Below, in pieces: positions 8,217-16,002 of a DNA stretch of 64,000 nucleotides. Source of the DNA: CAVPDG01 sp963702535 (GTDB taxonomy: Bacteria > Chloroflexota > Anaerolineae > Anaerolineales > UBA4823). Made by a program: the position numbers and the translations under genes. The notes under the pieces are model-generated. The model was not told the DNA's origin, did not search any database, and was given only the letters and a program-made list of their open reading frames with translations. The DNA is taken from assembly GCA_963702535.1 (NCBI GenBank), contig CAVPDG010000024.1:186001-250000 (forward strand). Direction: 5' to 3'. How positions within the stretch are numbered: the first letter of the stretch is position 1; every line of letters starts with the position of its first letter.

Positions 8217-9212
8217 TTATGGCAAGACGAGATCGATCGCCGTCTTGAACAGGAACGATCCCAGCGGCACCAGGAAGGAGAAGAACAGCGCCCGCAGCAT
8301 GTTGGTGTTGTAGGGCCAGGTGCGCGTCGCTTGCAGGCGCGCCTCGTACGCCGCCACGGCGTTGAACTCGGCGGCAACCCCTGCGCTCTCCTGCCCGGTG
8401 TTCATGCGCTGCATCATCTCACCGCCCAGCCGTTCCAGTTGGCGGCGCACGCCCGCCAGCTCGGCATCCTTGTGCTTTGCCAGCACCCGGTGCGCCGGGC
8501 GCATGCTGGAAAAAAAGATCAGCAAGGTGACTAGCACCAGCACGAGGTAGATCAGCCAAAAGAGCGGCTGCGCCAGGTTTTCCCAGCGGAAGGAGAGGAT
8601 CAGGCTGATCGTCAGTCCGCCGATGAACATCAGCGCCAGCAGCAAGCCCTGCCTGCCGATGGCTTCGAATGGCGCCGGGTTGAACAGGTTGATGCGCAGC
8701 GGCTGGCGCAGGAGCAGCTCGCCGTCGCGCGTGCTGGCAACCGACAGGTAGATGATCCACGCCAGCAAGGCGTACATCGCCATCATGGAGAGCGCCCAGT
8801 ACAGCGGGAAGAGGATGTTCATGCCCCCGAAATCGTTGGTGCTGTTCATCGCCAGCCCGATCACTGCCCCGCTTGCGATAGCGATCCATTCATTGCGCGG
8901 CTTGACGGTTGGGGTCTCCGCCAGCAGCCTGGCGAAGCTCTCGTCATCCAGCGCAGTGATCGAGCGCAGGGCCTCGAATACCTCTCTGTTATGGCGGTCC
9001 AGCAGCGGCGAGCCCAGCCAGATGTACACAATGATGGACGGCGCGAGCAATAGGAAGCGCCAGCGACCGTCACGCATGAACTCATCGGTAACACCGCTCA
9101 GGTAGACGACGATGAAGGGCAGGGCGAAGAGCAGCACGCTGACGGCGAGCTTCACCCACAGCGGTCGCGGCCGGTCGATCACACGGGCGTAGAGAGTGGC
9201 GGGTTGCTTCAT
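8217..9212 (-). CDS. Multi-pass membrane protein of unknown function
   Basis: I do not recognise a family. The 331 residues contain roughly six to seven hydrophobic segments: LWVKLAVSVLLFALPFIVVYL near residue 19, a segment near 53-67, two between about 110 and 155, two between 190 and 245, and one at the C-terminal end (residues about 310-330). A charged linker near residues 75-105 (DDESFARLLAETP) and a soluble stretch near 248-300 with a coiled-coil look (AKHKDAELAGVRRQLERLGG) separate the membrane bundles. It ends in the bidirectional terminator and appears monocistronic. The starting ATG follows a weak ribosome site. Confidence 0.75.
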   Translation of the reverse strand: MKQPATLYARVIDRPRPLWVKLAVSVLLFALPFIVVYLSGVTDEFMRDGRWRFLLLAPSIIVYIWLGSPLLDRHNREVFEALRSITALDDESFARLLAETPTVKPRNEWIAIASGAVIGLAMNSTNDFGGMNILFPLYWALSMMAMYALLAWIIYLSVASTRDGELLLRQPLRINLFNPAPFEAIGRQGLLLALMFIGGLTISLILSFRWENLAQPLFWLIYLVLVLVTLLIFFSSMRPAHRVLAKHKDAELAGVRRQLERLGGEMMQRMNTGQESAGVAAEFNAVAAYEARLQATRTWPYNTNMLRALFFSFLVPLGSFLFKTAIDLVLP

Positions 9213-9271
9213 ATCCGCTTAAAGTATAGAGGCAATTTTTACCGGAGTCAACTTTTTCAGGCGAAAATCAT

Positions 9272-9300
9272 TTGACAGCCATAACTATCTTCGGTATAAT
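9272..9300 (+). promoter_or_regulatory. Consensus sigma70 promoter of rplU-rpmA
   Basis: TTGACA (9272-9277) and TATAAT (9295-9300) are perfect consensus boxes with the optimal 17-base spacer. Transcription would start near 9307, leaving a leader of about 125 bases. Confidence 0.9.
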
Positions 9301-9306
9301 ACCACC

Positions 9307-9431
9307 TTGCTTTGCCCCGGCTATGCATGGCTGGGGCTATCATTCTGTATCCCCAACTTCCCCGTCCATCGGCGCACACTCCTGGCATAGCAGCGCGGAG
9401 CCAACGGTGAAGTGAAGGTTGGAGGAAAAAT
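9307..9431 (+). promoter_or_regulatory. Long 5' leader of rplU, possible autoregulatory RNA
   Basis: The leader holds a hairpin GCCCCGGC / GCTGGGGC at about 9315-9337 and a GC-rich stretch (AGCAGCGCGGAGCCAACGG) before the ribosome site. Ribosomal protein operons often bind their own product in such leaders. I cannot match it to a named leader family by eye. Confidence 0.4.
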
Positions 9432-9758
9432 ATGAAGTACGCAATCGTAGAAGACGGCGGAAAGCAGTACAAAGCCGTCGAAGGCGCCACCATCGACGTC
9501 GACCACTTCCCCGCCGAATCGGGTGAAGCCGTCGATCTGGAGAAAGTGCTCCTGGTGGCGGATGGCGAGACGGTGGCAGTGGGCACCCCCCTGGTCGCCG
9601 GCGCCAAAGTACAGGCAACCGTAGTTTCTCAGGTCCAAGGTCCTAAGCTGGTTGTATTCAGGTACAAGCCCAAGAAGCGCGTCCGCGTGAAGAAGGGACA
9701 CCGCCAGGACTATACCCGCCTGATGATCGACTCGATCACGGTCTCAAAGGAGAGTTGA
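9432..9758 (+). CDS. rplU: 50S ribosomal protein L21
   Basis: The 108-residue protein starts MKYAIVEDGGKQYK and contains VVFRYKPKKRVRVKKGHRQDYT, the L21 signature that contacts 23S rRNA. GGAGG at 9421-9425 is 6 bases before the ATG. It is followed by rpmA after 2 bases, the usual bacterial order. Length is slightly above the usual 103, through a short acidic insertion. Confidence 0.98.
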   Translation: MKYAIVEDGGKQYKAVEGATIDVDHFPAESGEAVDLEKVLLVADGETVAVGTPLVAGAKVQATVVSQVQGPKLVVFRYKPKKRVRVKKGHRQDYTRLMIDSITVSKES

Positions 9759-9760
9759 CC

Positions 9761-10033
9761 ATGGCACACAAGAAAGGTGGCGGCTCCAGCCGCAATGGTC
9801 GTGATAGCAATTCCCAACGCTTGGGCGTAAAAGTCTTCAGCGGTCAGCGTGTGCGCTCCGGCGCCATCCTCGTCCGCCAGCGCGGCACGCGCATCAAGCC
9901 GGGCGAAAACGTCGACAAAGGCAAAGACGATACCCTCTTCGCCACCGTCGATGGCATCGTCGTCTACCAGACCATCCGTGACGACCGCTCGTTGGTCTCC
10001 GTCGTCCCCGACGAAACCCCTGCTGTAGCCTGA
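9761..10033 (+). CDS. rpmA: 50S ribosomal protein L27
   Basis: MAHKKGGGSSRNGRDSNSQRLGVK is the diagnostic N terminus of L27, which reaches the peptidyl transferase centre. I set the start at ATG 9761 because AGGAG at 9748-9752 is well placed and the sequence then begins MAHKK; an upstream TTG (9755) would only add two residues. No cleavable N-terminal extension of the Firmicutes type is present. The length of 90 residues is normal. Confidence 0.98.
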   Translation: MAHKKGGGSSRNGRDSNSQRLGVKVFSGQRVRSGAILVRQRGTRIKPGENVDKGKDDTLFATVDGIVVYQTIRDDRSLVSVVPDETPAVA

Positions 10034-10104
10034 TCTTTGCTGCCGTAGGCATTACTCACAGACATTTCTGCATCGCTTTCACAGGATACGGATTGGTTGT
10101 ACGT

Positions 10105-10130
10105 GAAAATCTGCGAAATCTGTGGATGTT
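10105..10130. repeat. AATCTGCGAAATCTG repeat before rpmE
   Basis: AAAATCTGCGAAATCTGTGG at about 10107-10126 is the third copy of the motif seen at 2451-2473 and 4465-4500. Again it lies just upstream of a ribosome-binding site, 22 bases before the rpmE start. Confidence 0.7.
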
Positions 10131-10151
10131 TACTTAAGAAGGAACTCACTC

Positions 10152-10625
10152 ATGAAAGCTGATATCCATCCTGTATTCTATACAGATACCAAGGTCGTCT
10201 GCGCCTGCGGCAACACCTGGACCACCGCCTCCACCAAGAAGGTGATCCACACCGACGTATGCTCCAAGTGCCACCCCTTCTACACCGGCGAGCAGCGCAT
10301 CGTCGATACCGAGGGCCAGGTCGACCGCTTCTATAAGAAGCTCCAGGCGCGCCAGCAGTACCTCACCGAAATCGAAACGCGTGAGGCTGCGCGTGTCTCG
10401 CCGACCCGCCCCATCGCCGAGTTCGAGCTGGGCACCCGCCCCACCGACGCTCTGGTCAAAGCCGGCATCACCAACGCCGGTCAGATCCTGGAGCGGCTTG
10501 CCCAGGGCGACAACGCCCTGCTGGCGGTAGAGGGCTTCGGTCGCAAATCCCTCGCCGATCTCAAGAAGCGCTTGCGCCAGTTCGGCTACAGCCTGCCCGA
10601 GGTCGGTCAGGAGATCACGGTTTAG
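10152..10625 (+). CDS. rpmE: 50S ribosomal protein L31 fused to an RNA polymerase alpha-CTD-like domain
   Basis: Residues 1-70 are a zinc-type L31: MKADIHPVF, the Cys ligands at 17, 19, 37 and 40 (CAC and CSKC) and HPFYTGEQRIVDTEGQVDRF. Typical L31 ends near residue 70. Here a linker with many charged residues leads to residues 88-146, with PIAEFELGTRPTDALVKAG, an ITNAGQILERLA helix pair and EGFGRKSLADLKKRL. This matches the helix-hairpin-helix pattern of the RNA polymerase alpha C-terminal domain, including the GRKSL motif used for DNA and factor contacts. AGAAGGA precedes the ATG. The gene has its own terminator. The L31 assignment is firm; the role of the second domain is open. Confidence 0.93.
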   Translation: MKADIHPVFYTDTKVVCACGNTWTTASTKKVIHTDVCSKCHPFYTGEQRIVDTEGQVDRFYKKLQARQQYLTEIETREAARVSPTRPIAEFELGTRPTDALVKAGITNAGQILERLAQGDNALLAVEGFGRKSLADLKKRLRQFGYSLPEVGQEITV

Positions 10626-10647
10626 TCTCTTGCTGCATGATCCAAAT

Positions 10648-10685
10648 AAACAGGTGTGCGGGCTGGTCCCGCACACCTGTTTTTT
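10648..10685. terminator. Bidirectional terminator after rpmE
   Basis: AAACAGGTGTGCGGG (10648-10662) and CCCGCACACCTGTTT (10668-10682) form a 15-bp perfect stem with a CTGGT loop, followed by T at 10680-10685. The AAATAAA on the left gives a weaker U tract for the minus-strand protease genes, whose last stop lies 3 bases beyond the hairpin. Confidence 0.92.
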
Positions 10686-10687
10686 GA

Positions 10688-10954
10688 TTATTGGCTATAA
10701 ATCTGCCCCACTTCCTGCACGTCCACCGGCACGCCGTCGAGCTCCGCCGGGATGCGCTCCTGCGGGCTGAGCAGCTCCGGCGGCAGCTTGCGGCTCACCA
10801 GCACCACCAGCGCCGGGTCGTCTGTGCGCACCCCCTGGCAGGTGCGGAAGCCGATGCCCACCCCCACCACGTTCGCCATGCGCATGAGCTGGCTTTCGTA
10901 GGTCTGCTTGACCGCCCGGATCGCCTCGATGGAGATCTGCTCGTCTGCGCTCAT
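10688..10954 (-). CDS. Stand-alone paralogue of the neighbouring protease N-domain
   Basis: The 88-residue protein is not an enzyme I can name. Its core (ANVVGVGIGFR, EGVRT-like QGVRTDD, LVVLVSRKLP, IPAELDGVPVDVQEVGQI) aligns end to end with the first 85 residues of the protease encoded 12 bases upstream (MPNVIGVGMGYK, EGVRTEE, LVTLVRQKVP, VIEGVRTDVIEIGEV). In the larger protein this segment precedes the trypsin fold, so a propeptide, chaperone or inhibitor role is plausible but inferred. TAGGAG lies before the ATG. It is the last gene of a two-gene operon. Confidence 0.75.
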   Translation of the reverse strand: MSADEQISIEAIRAVKQTYESQLMRMANVVGVGIGFRTCQGVRTDDPALVVLVSRKLPPELLSPQERIPAELDGVPVDVQEVGQIYSQ

Positions 10955-10966
10955 CTCTCTTCACTC

Positions 10967-11974
10967 CTACAGCGTCACATCCAGGCAGGTCAGCACCGCC
11001 TGGATCGGGTTGGCGATCGTCGATTGCTCCGACCCGGCGAAGAGCAGCCCCACCGCCTGCAGCGATCCCGCCGCCACGATCAGCGAGCCGGAATCGCCCC
11101 CCTGCGACATGGGTCCCATGATGAGCTGGTTCTCGAAAGTGGCGTCTTTCCCGGCGCCGTAGCTCACCGTCACCGTGGCTTCCATCACGGTGATCTCGCC
11201 GCTGGTCAAGCCCGTCGTCCTGCCGGATTTGCGCACCGCCATCCCCAGCTCAGCCGGCAGCGTCCCCGCCACCCGGCCGATCTCCATGATCTCGTCCAGC
11301 ATGTCGGCGCTGAGGTTCGGGCGCGCCACGGCGGCATCCACCAGGTTTGCCGCCTGCGGGTTGGCTTTGATGCTCACCATGCGGTGCTGCGAGCCCAGCA
11401 GGCGGGCGACGGCGTTGCCCAGGCGGGCGTACGCACCTGCCACGTTGCAGCTTCCCGGCTCGGTAGCGAACTGGATCGGGCAGAAGCGCTCCAGCACGGC
11501 GATGGTATCCGCCCCCAGCCTGCCCCCGTCCGCCGGACCCGGCTGCAGGATGGCGTCGCCGGGGGTGGCATCGTTGCTGTTCGCCAGCACGTGGTTGTTG
11601 GAGAGCATCAGCGGCGCGCCCGTTGCCCGGTCGCGCACCAGGCAGCCGAAGGTGCCTGCCGTGATGCGGTAGTGCCCCAGGCTCACCCCGGCCGGCGCCG
11701 GTCGCCAGCGGCTGGTGTGCGTTTGCAGCGCCCGCACCTCGCCGATCTCGATCACGTCCGTGCGCACCCCCTCGATCACTTTGGGCACCAGCGCCTCCGC
11801 CTGCAGCGCAGCCGGTGGCACCTTCTGGCGCACCAGCGTCACCAGGCACAGCTCCTCCGTGCGCACCCCCTCGGAAACCTTGTAGCCCATCCCCACGCCG
11901 ATCACGTTGGGCATTGCCATCAGCGCCTCTTTGTGCGCTTCTTTTACTCTGCTGATCTCGGGTTGGATTGCCAT
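10967..11974 (-). CDS. Trypsin-like serine protease with N-terminal GVGxG domain
   Basis: The 335-residue protein has two parts. Residues 1-85 are a small alpha/beta domain shared with the downstream 88-residue gene. From about residue 90 a chymotrypsin-like fold follows: SNNHVLA holds the catalytic His, NLVDAAVA the likely Asp, and QGGDSGS the nucleophilic Ser. No signal peptide or membrane segment is visible, so it is probably cytoplasmic, as in other bacterial proteases of this type. AGGTGAGCGC precedes the ATG. A maturation or stress role is possible but not shown. The pair ends in the rpmE terminator. Confidence 0.82.
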   Translation of the reverse strand: MAIQPEISRVKEAHKEALMAMPNVIGVGMGYKVSEGVRTEELCLVTLVRQKVPPAALQAEALVPKVIEGVRTDVIEIGEVRALQTHTSRWRPAPAGVSLGHYRITAGTFGCLVRDRATGAPLMLSNNHVLANSNDATPGDAILQPGPADGGRLGADTIAVLERFCPIQFATEPGSCNVAGAYARLGNAVARLLGSQHRMVSIKANPQAANLVDAAVARPNLSADMLDEIMEIGRVAGTLPAELGMAVRKSGRTTGLTSGEITVMEATVTVSYGAGKDATFENQLIMGPMSQGGDSGSLIVAAGSLQAVGLLFAGSEQSTIANPIQAVLTCLDVTL

Positions 11975-12107
11975 GCGCTCACCTCCTGCCTCACCGGGCG
12001 AAGGACGGGAAGATGCTTTATCAGAGAAGAATGCTCGTATTTATTGTAACATGCGCCTTCCTCGGCTGAGACGATCCGGACTCATCATTACTTCCCCGAA
12101 ATTGCCA

Positions 12108-12143
12108 GTAGGTTGAGTTGAGCGAAAGCGAAACCCAATCTAC
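12108..12143. repeat. GTAGGTTGAGTTGAGCG imperfect palindrome
   Basis: GTAGGTTGAGTT (12108-12119) faces GAAACCCAATCTAC (12130-12143) around GAGCGAAAGC. It is an imperfect hairpin of the type often dispersed between genes. Together with its surroundings (11975-12289) it fills a gene-free gap of about 315 bases upstream of the protease, where I see nothing else. Confidence 0.55.
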
Positions 12144-12289
12144 TACTGACACTTTACACCAGACTGGTTTATCGACAGATGAACTCTGGAAAAAATTGTT
12201 CTCAACACGTTCCTTGGAGTGTCTACCGATGTAGCCAAACAATCAGGTGGCAAGACTTCCCTGTTATACCCTGAGTAAGGGAGAAGGTG

Positions 12290-12448
12290 TCAGATCTTTT
12301 CGACAGCAACTAGTTTTTCATATGCTTCTAGCACGTGCTTAATTTGCTTTTTGCATCTAACAATTGTTCCAGGAGGAAACTCCCAATGCTCGTCTTCCGG
12401 GTCATAATTCTGGGTCGGTAGCACTTTAAAAATCATCTCTACATCCAT
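12290..12448 (-). CDS. Small hypothetical protein, 52 residues
   Basis: This short frame starts MDVEMIFKVLPTQNYDPED and ends with a lysine-rich helix (KKQIKHVLEAYEKL, then VAVEKI). The middle, EHWEFPPGTIVRC, is proline-rich and looks like a beta hairpin. Its ATG overlaps the end of the upstream minus-strand frame by 10 bases, as in coupled gene pairs. I do not recognise the family. Base composition is distinctly more AT-rich than in neighbouring genes, which suggests a foreign or mobile small cassette. Confidence 0.6.
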   Translation of the reverse strand: MDVEMIFKVLPTQNYDPEDEHWEFPPGTIVRCKKQIKHVLEAYEKLVAVEKI

Positions 12449-12669
12449 TGCACCATCTGTTGGTCGCTATCCACCCATGCTTGGCGGAGCATCTGCCAGG
12501 AAAGCGTCGCGGGTGAGAATAGGTTGGCGAATTGGTAGGTGACAACTGTGAAGAAAGGGGTGCCTGCGCTGAACCCATGAGCGACGATAATCAGGCATGG
12601 GTTGGACTCATATCGGAGAAAAGTGGCAATGGTGCGTTGGAAACGTACCCTACTCACTTCAATCCCCAC
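12439..12669 (-). CDS. Small hypothetical protein, 76 residues
   Basis: The frame opens with a GTG at 12669 (GIEVSRVRFQRTIATFLRYE) and contains a hydrophobic centre (CLIIVAHGFSAGTPFF) before FSPATLSWQMLRQAWVDSDQQ. A second GTG four codons later is an alternative start. It overlaps the next small gene by 10 bases, so the two look like an operon. No family is recognised. It is bordered by low-coding, AT-richer DNA. The possibility that it is a chance frame remains, although the overlap with a second plausible gene argues against it. Confidence 0.5.
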   Translation of the reverse strand: MGIEVSRVRFQRTIATFLRYESNPCLIIVAHGFSAGTPFFTVVTYQFANLFSPATLSWQMLRQAWVDSDQQMVQWM

Positions 12670-12790
12670 CTGTCAACGTTTACTCCCGACTGTGCTTGAG
12701 GGACATCAACCAGCAACGCCAACCCGCGTGCCTTGTGATAGAATCCCTTGCAACCTTTGGGAGGGTCCACCATTTATGCGAGGGATGAAT

Positions 12791-13364
12791 ATGAAGAATC
12801 ACACTGGCTCTGTTGAAGTGATCACCGGTTCCATGTTTTGCGGCAAGACGGATGAGCTCATCCGCCGCCTGCGCCGCGCCACCATCGCCCGCCAGAAGGT
12901 CAAGGTCTTCAAGCCGGTGATCGATAACCGCTATGCTCATGAGAAGGTCACCTCGCATGCCGGTAACGAGTTTGCCGCCATCCCTATCCAGAACGCCGCC
13001 GGCGTCCGCGACTACCTGGATGACGCCACCACCGTGGTAGCCATCGATGAAGCCCAGTTCTTCGGCGACGACCTCATCCCCATCGTCGAGGAGCTTGCCG
13101 ATCGCGGGCTGCGCGTCATCATCGCCGGGCTGGACACCGACTTCCGCGGCGAGCCCTTCGGTCCCATGCCCGTGCTGATGGCGCAAGCCGAGAAGGTGGA
13201 TAAGCTCCAGGCGATCTGCATGGTGTGCGGCGAGCCTGCCACCCGCACCCAGCGCCTGATCAACGGCGAGCCCGCCAATTATCACGACCCCGTGGTCGTC
13301 GTCGGCGCGGCTGAGATGTACGAAGCCCGCTGTCGCGCTCCACCACATCGTCCCGGGGAGGTAA
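12791..13364 (+). CDS. tdk: Thymidine kinase, frameshifted near the 3' end
   Basis: Thymidine kinase phosphorylates thymidine with ATP in the salvage pathway. The Walker A GSMFCGKTDEL lies at residues 13-23, IDEAQFF near residue 90, and the zinc-binding CMVCG near residue 145. The frame runs to VGAAEMYEARCR, where the second zinc pair and the end (family pattern CxHxVPG) are disrupted. One base out of register near 13338 gives HHIVPGR and a stop at 13362-13364, just before hpt. Without the shift the frame reads into hpt and stops at 13396. GAGGG at 12780-12784 supports ATG 12791; ATG 12776 is an alternative. Confidence 0.9.
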
Positions 13365-13367
13365 GCC

Positions 13368-13925
13368 ATGCAGGATTATCACGATTTCCTGGATGAGGTC
13401 ATCATCCCCGAGGATGTCCTGCAGAAGCGTATCGCTGCCCTGGGCGCTGAGATCAGCCGCGATTACGCCGGGCGCAAGCTGCACATGATCTGCATCCTGC
13501 GCGGCGGCGTGCTCTTCCTGGCGGACCTGATGCGCCAGATCACCGTCCCTAACAGTATCGACTTCATGGCGGTCTCGTCCTACGGCGTCGGCGCCCGGCG
13601 CTCCACCGGCGACGTGCGCATCACCCTCGACCTGAAGACCGATATCCGCGGCAAGGATGTCCTCCTGGTGGAGGATATCGTCGATAGCGGCTTCACCATC
13701 GCCACCGTGATGGAGTTCCTGCACACCCGCCACCCACAGAGCCTGGCAGTCTGCACCTTGCTGGATAAGGCGGAGCGCCGCGAGGTCGAAGTGCCCATCC
13801 ATTACAGCGGCTTTGTCATCCCGGATAAGTTCGTCTTCGGCTACGGGCTGGATATCGACGAGTTCTACCGTAACCTGCCCTTCATCGGCACGGTGGATGC
13901 CAGCCGCTACCACCCGCCCGAGTAA
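13368..13925 (+). CDS. hpt: Hypoxanthine phosphoribosyltransferase
   Basis: The enzyme converts hypoxanthine (and guanine) with PRPP to IMP (or GMP). The PRPP-binding motif LLVEDIVDSGFT is at about residues 98-109, CILRGG near residue 42 and SSYG near residue 67, all in the expected order. The 185-residue length is typical. GGGGAGG at 13354-13360 precedes the start by 7 bases. It follows tdk within 4 bases and is followed by the nucleotidyltransferase after 8 bases, so a nucleotide-salvage operon is likely. Confidence 0.96.
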   Translation: MQDYHDFLDEVIIPEDVLQKRIAALGAEISRDYAGRKLHMICILRGGVLFLADLMRQITVPNSIDFMAVSSYGVGARRSTGDVRITLDLKTDIRGKDVLLVEDIVDSGFTIATVMEFLHTRHPQSLAVCTLLDKAERREVEVPIHYSGFVIPDKFVFGYGLDIDEFYRNLPFIGTVDASRYHPPE

Positions 13926-13933
13926 TTACCCAG

Positions 13934-15426
13934 TTGTCTTCAGACCCGCTCGATCTGCTCGCCCGCCTGGCGCAAATCCGCGCTCTTTTTCCCCCCGAAT
14001 TTGCCATTTACCTGGTGGGAGGGGCGGTGCGCGACCGCCTGCTGAACAAGCCCTGCCACGACCTGGATTTCGCCGTGCGGCGGGACGCCCGCCTCGCTGC
14101 CCGGCATGTCGCCGATAGCCTGCATGCTGCCTATTACAGCCTGGATGATGAGCGTGACACCGGGCGCGTGGTGGCTTTCCTGCCCGATGGCAGCCGCCAG
14201 GTGCTGGATTTTGCCCTGCTGCAGGGCGCCGATATCGATACCGACCTCTCCGCCCGCGATTTCACCATCAACGCCATGGCGCTCGACCTGCGCCAGCCCG
14301 ACCGGCTCATCGACCCGCTGGGCGGCGCCGCCGATCTGCACAGCCGGCAGATCCGCCTGTGCTCGCCCTCCGCCCTCGCCGATGACCCGGTGCGCATCCT
14401 GCGCGGCATCCGCCTGGCAGCCGGCTTGGGCTACCGCCTGCTGCCGGAGACGCTGCAACGCCTGCGCCAGGCGCTTCCGGGCTTGCCCGCCGCCTCACCG
14501 GAGCGCCTGCGCGACGAGCTCTTCCGCATCCTGGAAGGTCCCGAGCTTTGGGCGCCGCCCTGCGTATCATGGAGAAATTGGGCGTGCTGCCTTACGTTTT
14601 GCCGGAGCTGCCTGCCCTGAAGGGCGTTGCCCAGCCGCCGCCGCACGTCTACGACGCCTGGGAGCACACCCTTTTCACGGTGGAGAAGCTGCAAGAAGTC
14701 TGGGCGGTGCTGGATGTGGGCGGCGTGCCCCGAGAATCAGCCAACCTGTGGGTGGGCTTGCTTTCCCTGCGCCTGGGTCGCTACCGCCTCCAGGCTCACG
14801 AGCATTACGCCGCCCTCCTGAACCCGCACCGCTCGCTGCGCGGCCTGGTTACGCTGGCAGCCCTCTACCACGACGCCGCCAAGCCGCTCACCGGCGCCGT
14901 CGACGCTTCCGGCGAGCTACATTTCTACGAGCACCATGAGCAGGGGGCGCGGCTGGCGCACGCCCGCCTCGCCGCCCTGCGCCTGAGCAATGCTGAGATC
15001 GAGCGCCTCGAGACCATCGTGCGCCATCACATGCGCCCGCTGCTGTTGGGGCAGGGGGGCGCCCTGCCCACCCGCCGCGCCATTTACCGCTACTACCGCG
15101 ATTGCGGTCCTGCCGGCGTCGATATCTGCTTCCTCTCCCTGGCGGATTTCCTGGCGACTTACGGTCCCTCGGTCCACCAGGATGCCTGGCTGCACCACCT
15201 GGATGTCGTCCGGATGCTGCTCGAAGCCTGGTGGGAGAGCCAGGCTGAGGTCGTCTCTCCCCCCGCCTTGCTGGATGGCAACCTGTTGATGGCGCGTTTC
15301 TCGCTGCCACCCGGTCCGCAGATCGGCAGGCTGCTGGAAGCCGTGCGCGAAGCCCAGGCTGCCGGTCAGGTCAGCAGCCTGGAGGAAGCGCTCAGTTGGG
15401 TGGAATCGCTGCTGGAAAAGCCGTAG
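13934..15426 (+). CDS. CCA tRNA nucleotidyltransferase / poly(A) polymerase with HD domain, frameshifted
   Basis: Residues 1-200 hold the class II nucleotidyltransferase core: YLVGGAVRDRLL near residue 26, the catalytic pair in HDLDFAV near residue 43, DFTINAMA near residue 108 and DDPVRILRGIRLA near residue 149. Near 14548 (ELW followed by GCGCC) the homology steps to another frame and continues with AALRIMEKLGVLPYV and an HD domain (LYHDAAKPL) to 15426. A single lost base joins the halves into about 497 residues. The start is TTG 13934, with no clear ribosome site; coupling to hpt may compensate. Whether it adds CCA or poly(A) cannot be separated by eye. Confidence 0.86.
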
Positions 15427-15501
15427 CGGCGAGCCGGTAAGCTCGCCCGCCACGCAAGTCGATTTTCAATGGGTAGGGGGATCAGGCGGTTGCCCCGCGC
15501 C

Positions 15502-15798
15502 TCAAGGGTAGATCTCGCTCAACATCGGCTCGTAAAAGCAGCAGCAGCCCAGGGCATGCGAGCAGCCCTCCACCGGCAGTTTGGGGATGTTTTCCTTGGT
15601 GTAGGTCCCCTCCGCTTCCCGGCACGCCGGGCAGCACTCCTGCCCCACCAAAAGGCGGATATTGACCACCCGCGGGTTGCCCACCAGGCGCTTGAGCGCC
15701 ACGGCTGTGTTGGAAAACTCGGCGAGCTCGGCTTGACAGTTGACGCAAACGGCTGCCGTATCTGGCGATTGTGCACTGCACTTGGAACAGGTCTGCAC
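15502..15798 (-). CDS. Small double zinc-ribbon protein
   Basis: The 98-residue product has an N-terminal ribbon (CSKC near residue 4 and CVNC near residue 18), a helix (FSNTAVALKRLVG) and a second Cys cluster (CCPACREAEG, GCSHALGCCCF). It probably binds one or two zinc ions. No enzymatic motif is visible. The GTG start at 15798 is preceded by GGGAGG. The second cluster resembles proteins of unknown role in which Cys-rich tails follow LVGxxCCPAC. It is convergent with the nucleotidyltransferase. Confidence 0.7.
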   Translation of the reverse strand: MQTCSKCSAQSPDTAAVCVNCQAELAEFSNTAVALKRLVGNPRVVNIRLLVGQECCPACREAEGTYTKENIPKLPVEGCSHALGCCCFYEPMLSEIYP

Positions 15799-15851
15799 GC
15801 ATTGCCTCCCGAAGTGTTTTCCTTATTGTAATCGAGGTTCATTAAAGTGTT

Positions 15852-15930
15852 CAGTGGGAATTGCCGTTGAAGTACCCGGATTTGGGAGCGCGCTCCCGAA
15901 TCCGGAAGTCATTACGGTAAATCTCGCTGA
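15852..15930. repeat. Dispersed palindromic element, copy 1, with a 30-bp near-perfect palindrome
   Basis: The outer ends CAGTGGGAATTGCCGT and ACGGTAAATCTCGCTG are imperfect reverse complements. Inside, CCGGATTTGGGAGC and GCTCCCGAATCCGG (15875-15904) form a 14-bp stem with one mismatch and almost no loop. The outer ends recur at 31576-31634 with a different core. Confidence 0.6.
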
Positions 15931-15935
15931 GCTAA

Positions 15936-15974
15936 TAAAAGCATCTCCCCGGCGCTGCTGCTAGCCGGGGAGAT
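15936..15974 (-). terminator. Intrinsic terminator of the lone response regulator
   Basis: ATCTCCCCGGC (15943-15953) and GCCGGGGAGAT (15964-15974) pair perfectly over 11 bp. AATAAAA at about 15934-15940 gives a U-rich tract in the minus-strand transcript. Confidence 0.75.
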
Positions 15975-16002
15975 TGTGAGAACCGTGAAACCGCAACGAG
16001 TC

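Noticed and set aside
12600..12790. Extended N terminus of thymidine kinase from the upstream start at 12602
   Set aside because: The extra 60 residues show no family similarity, and well-placed ribosome sites lie before the internal ATG codons.
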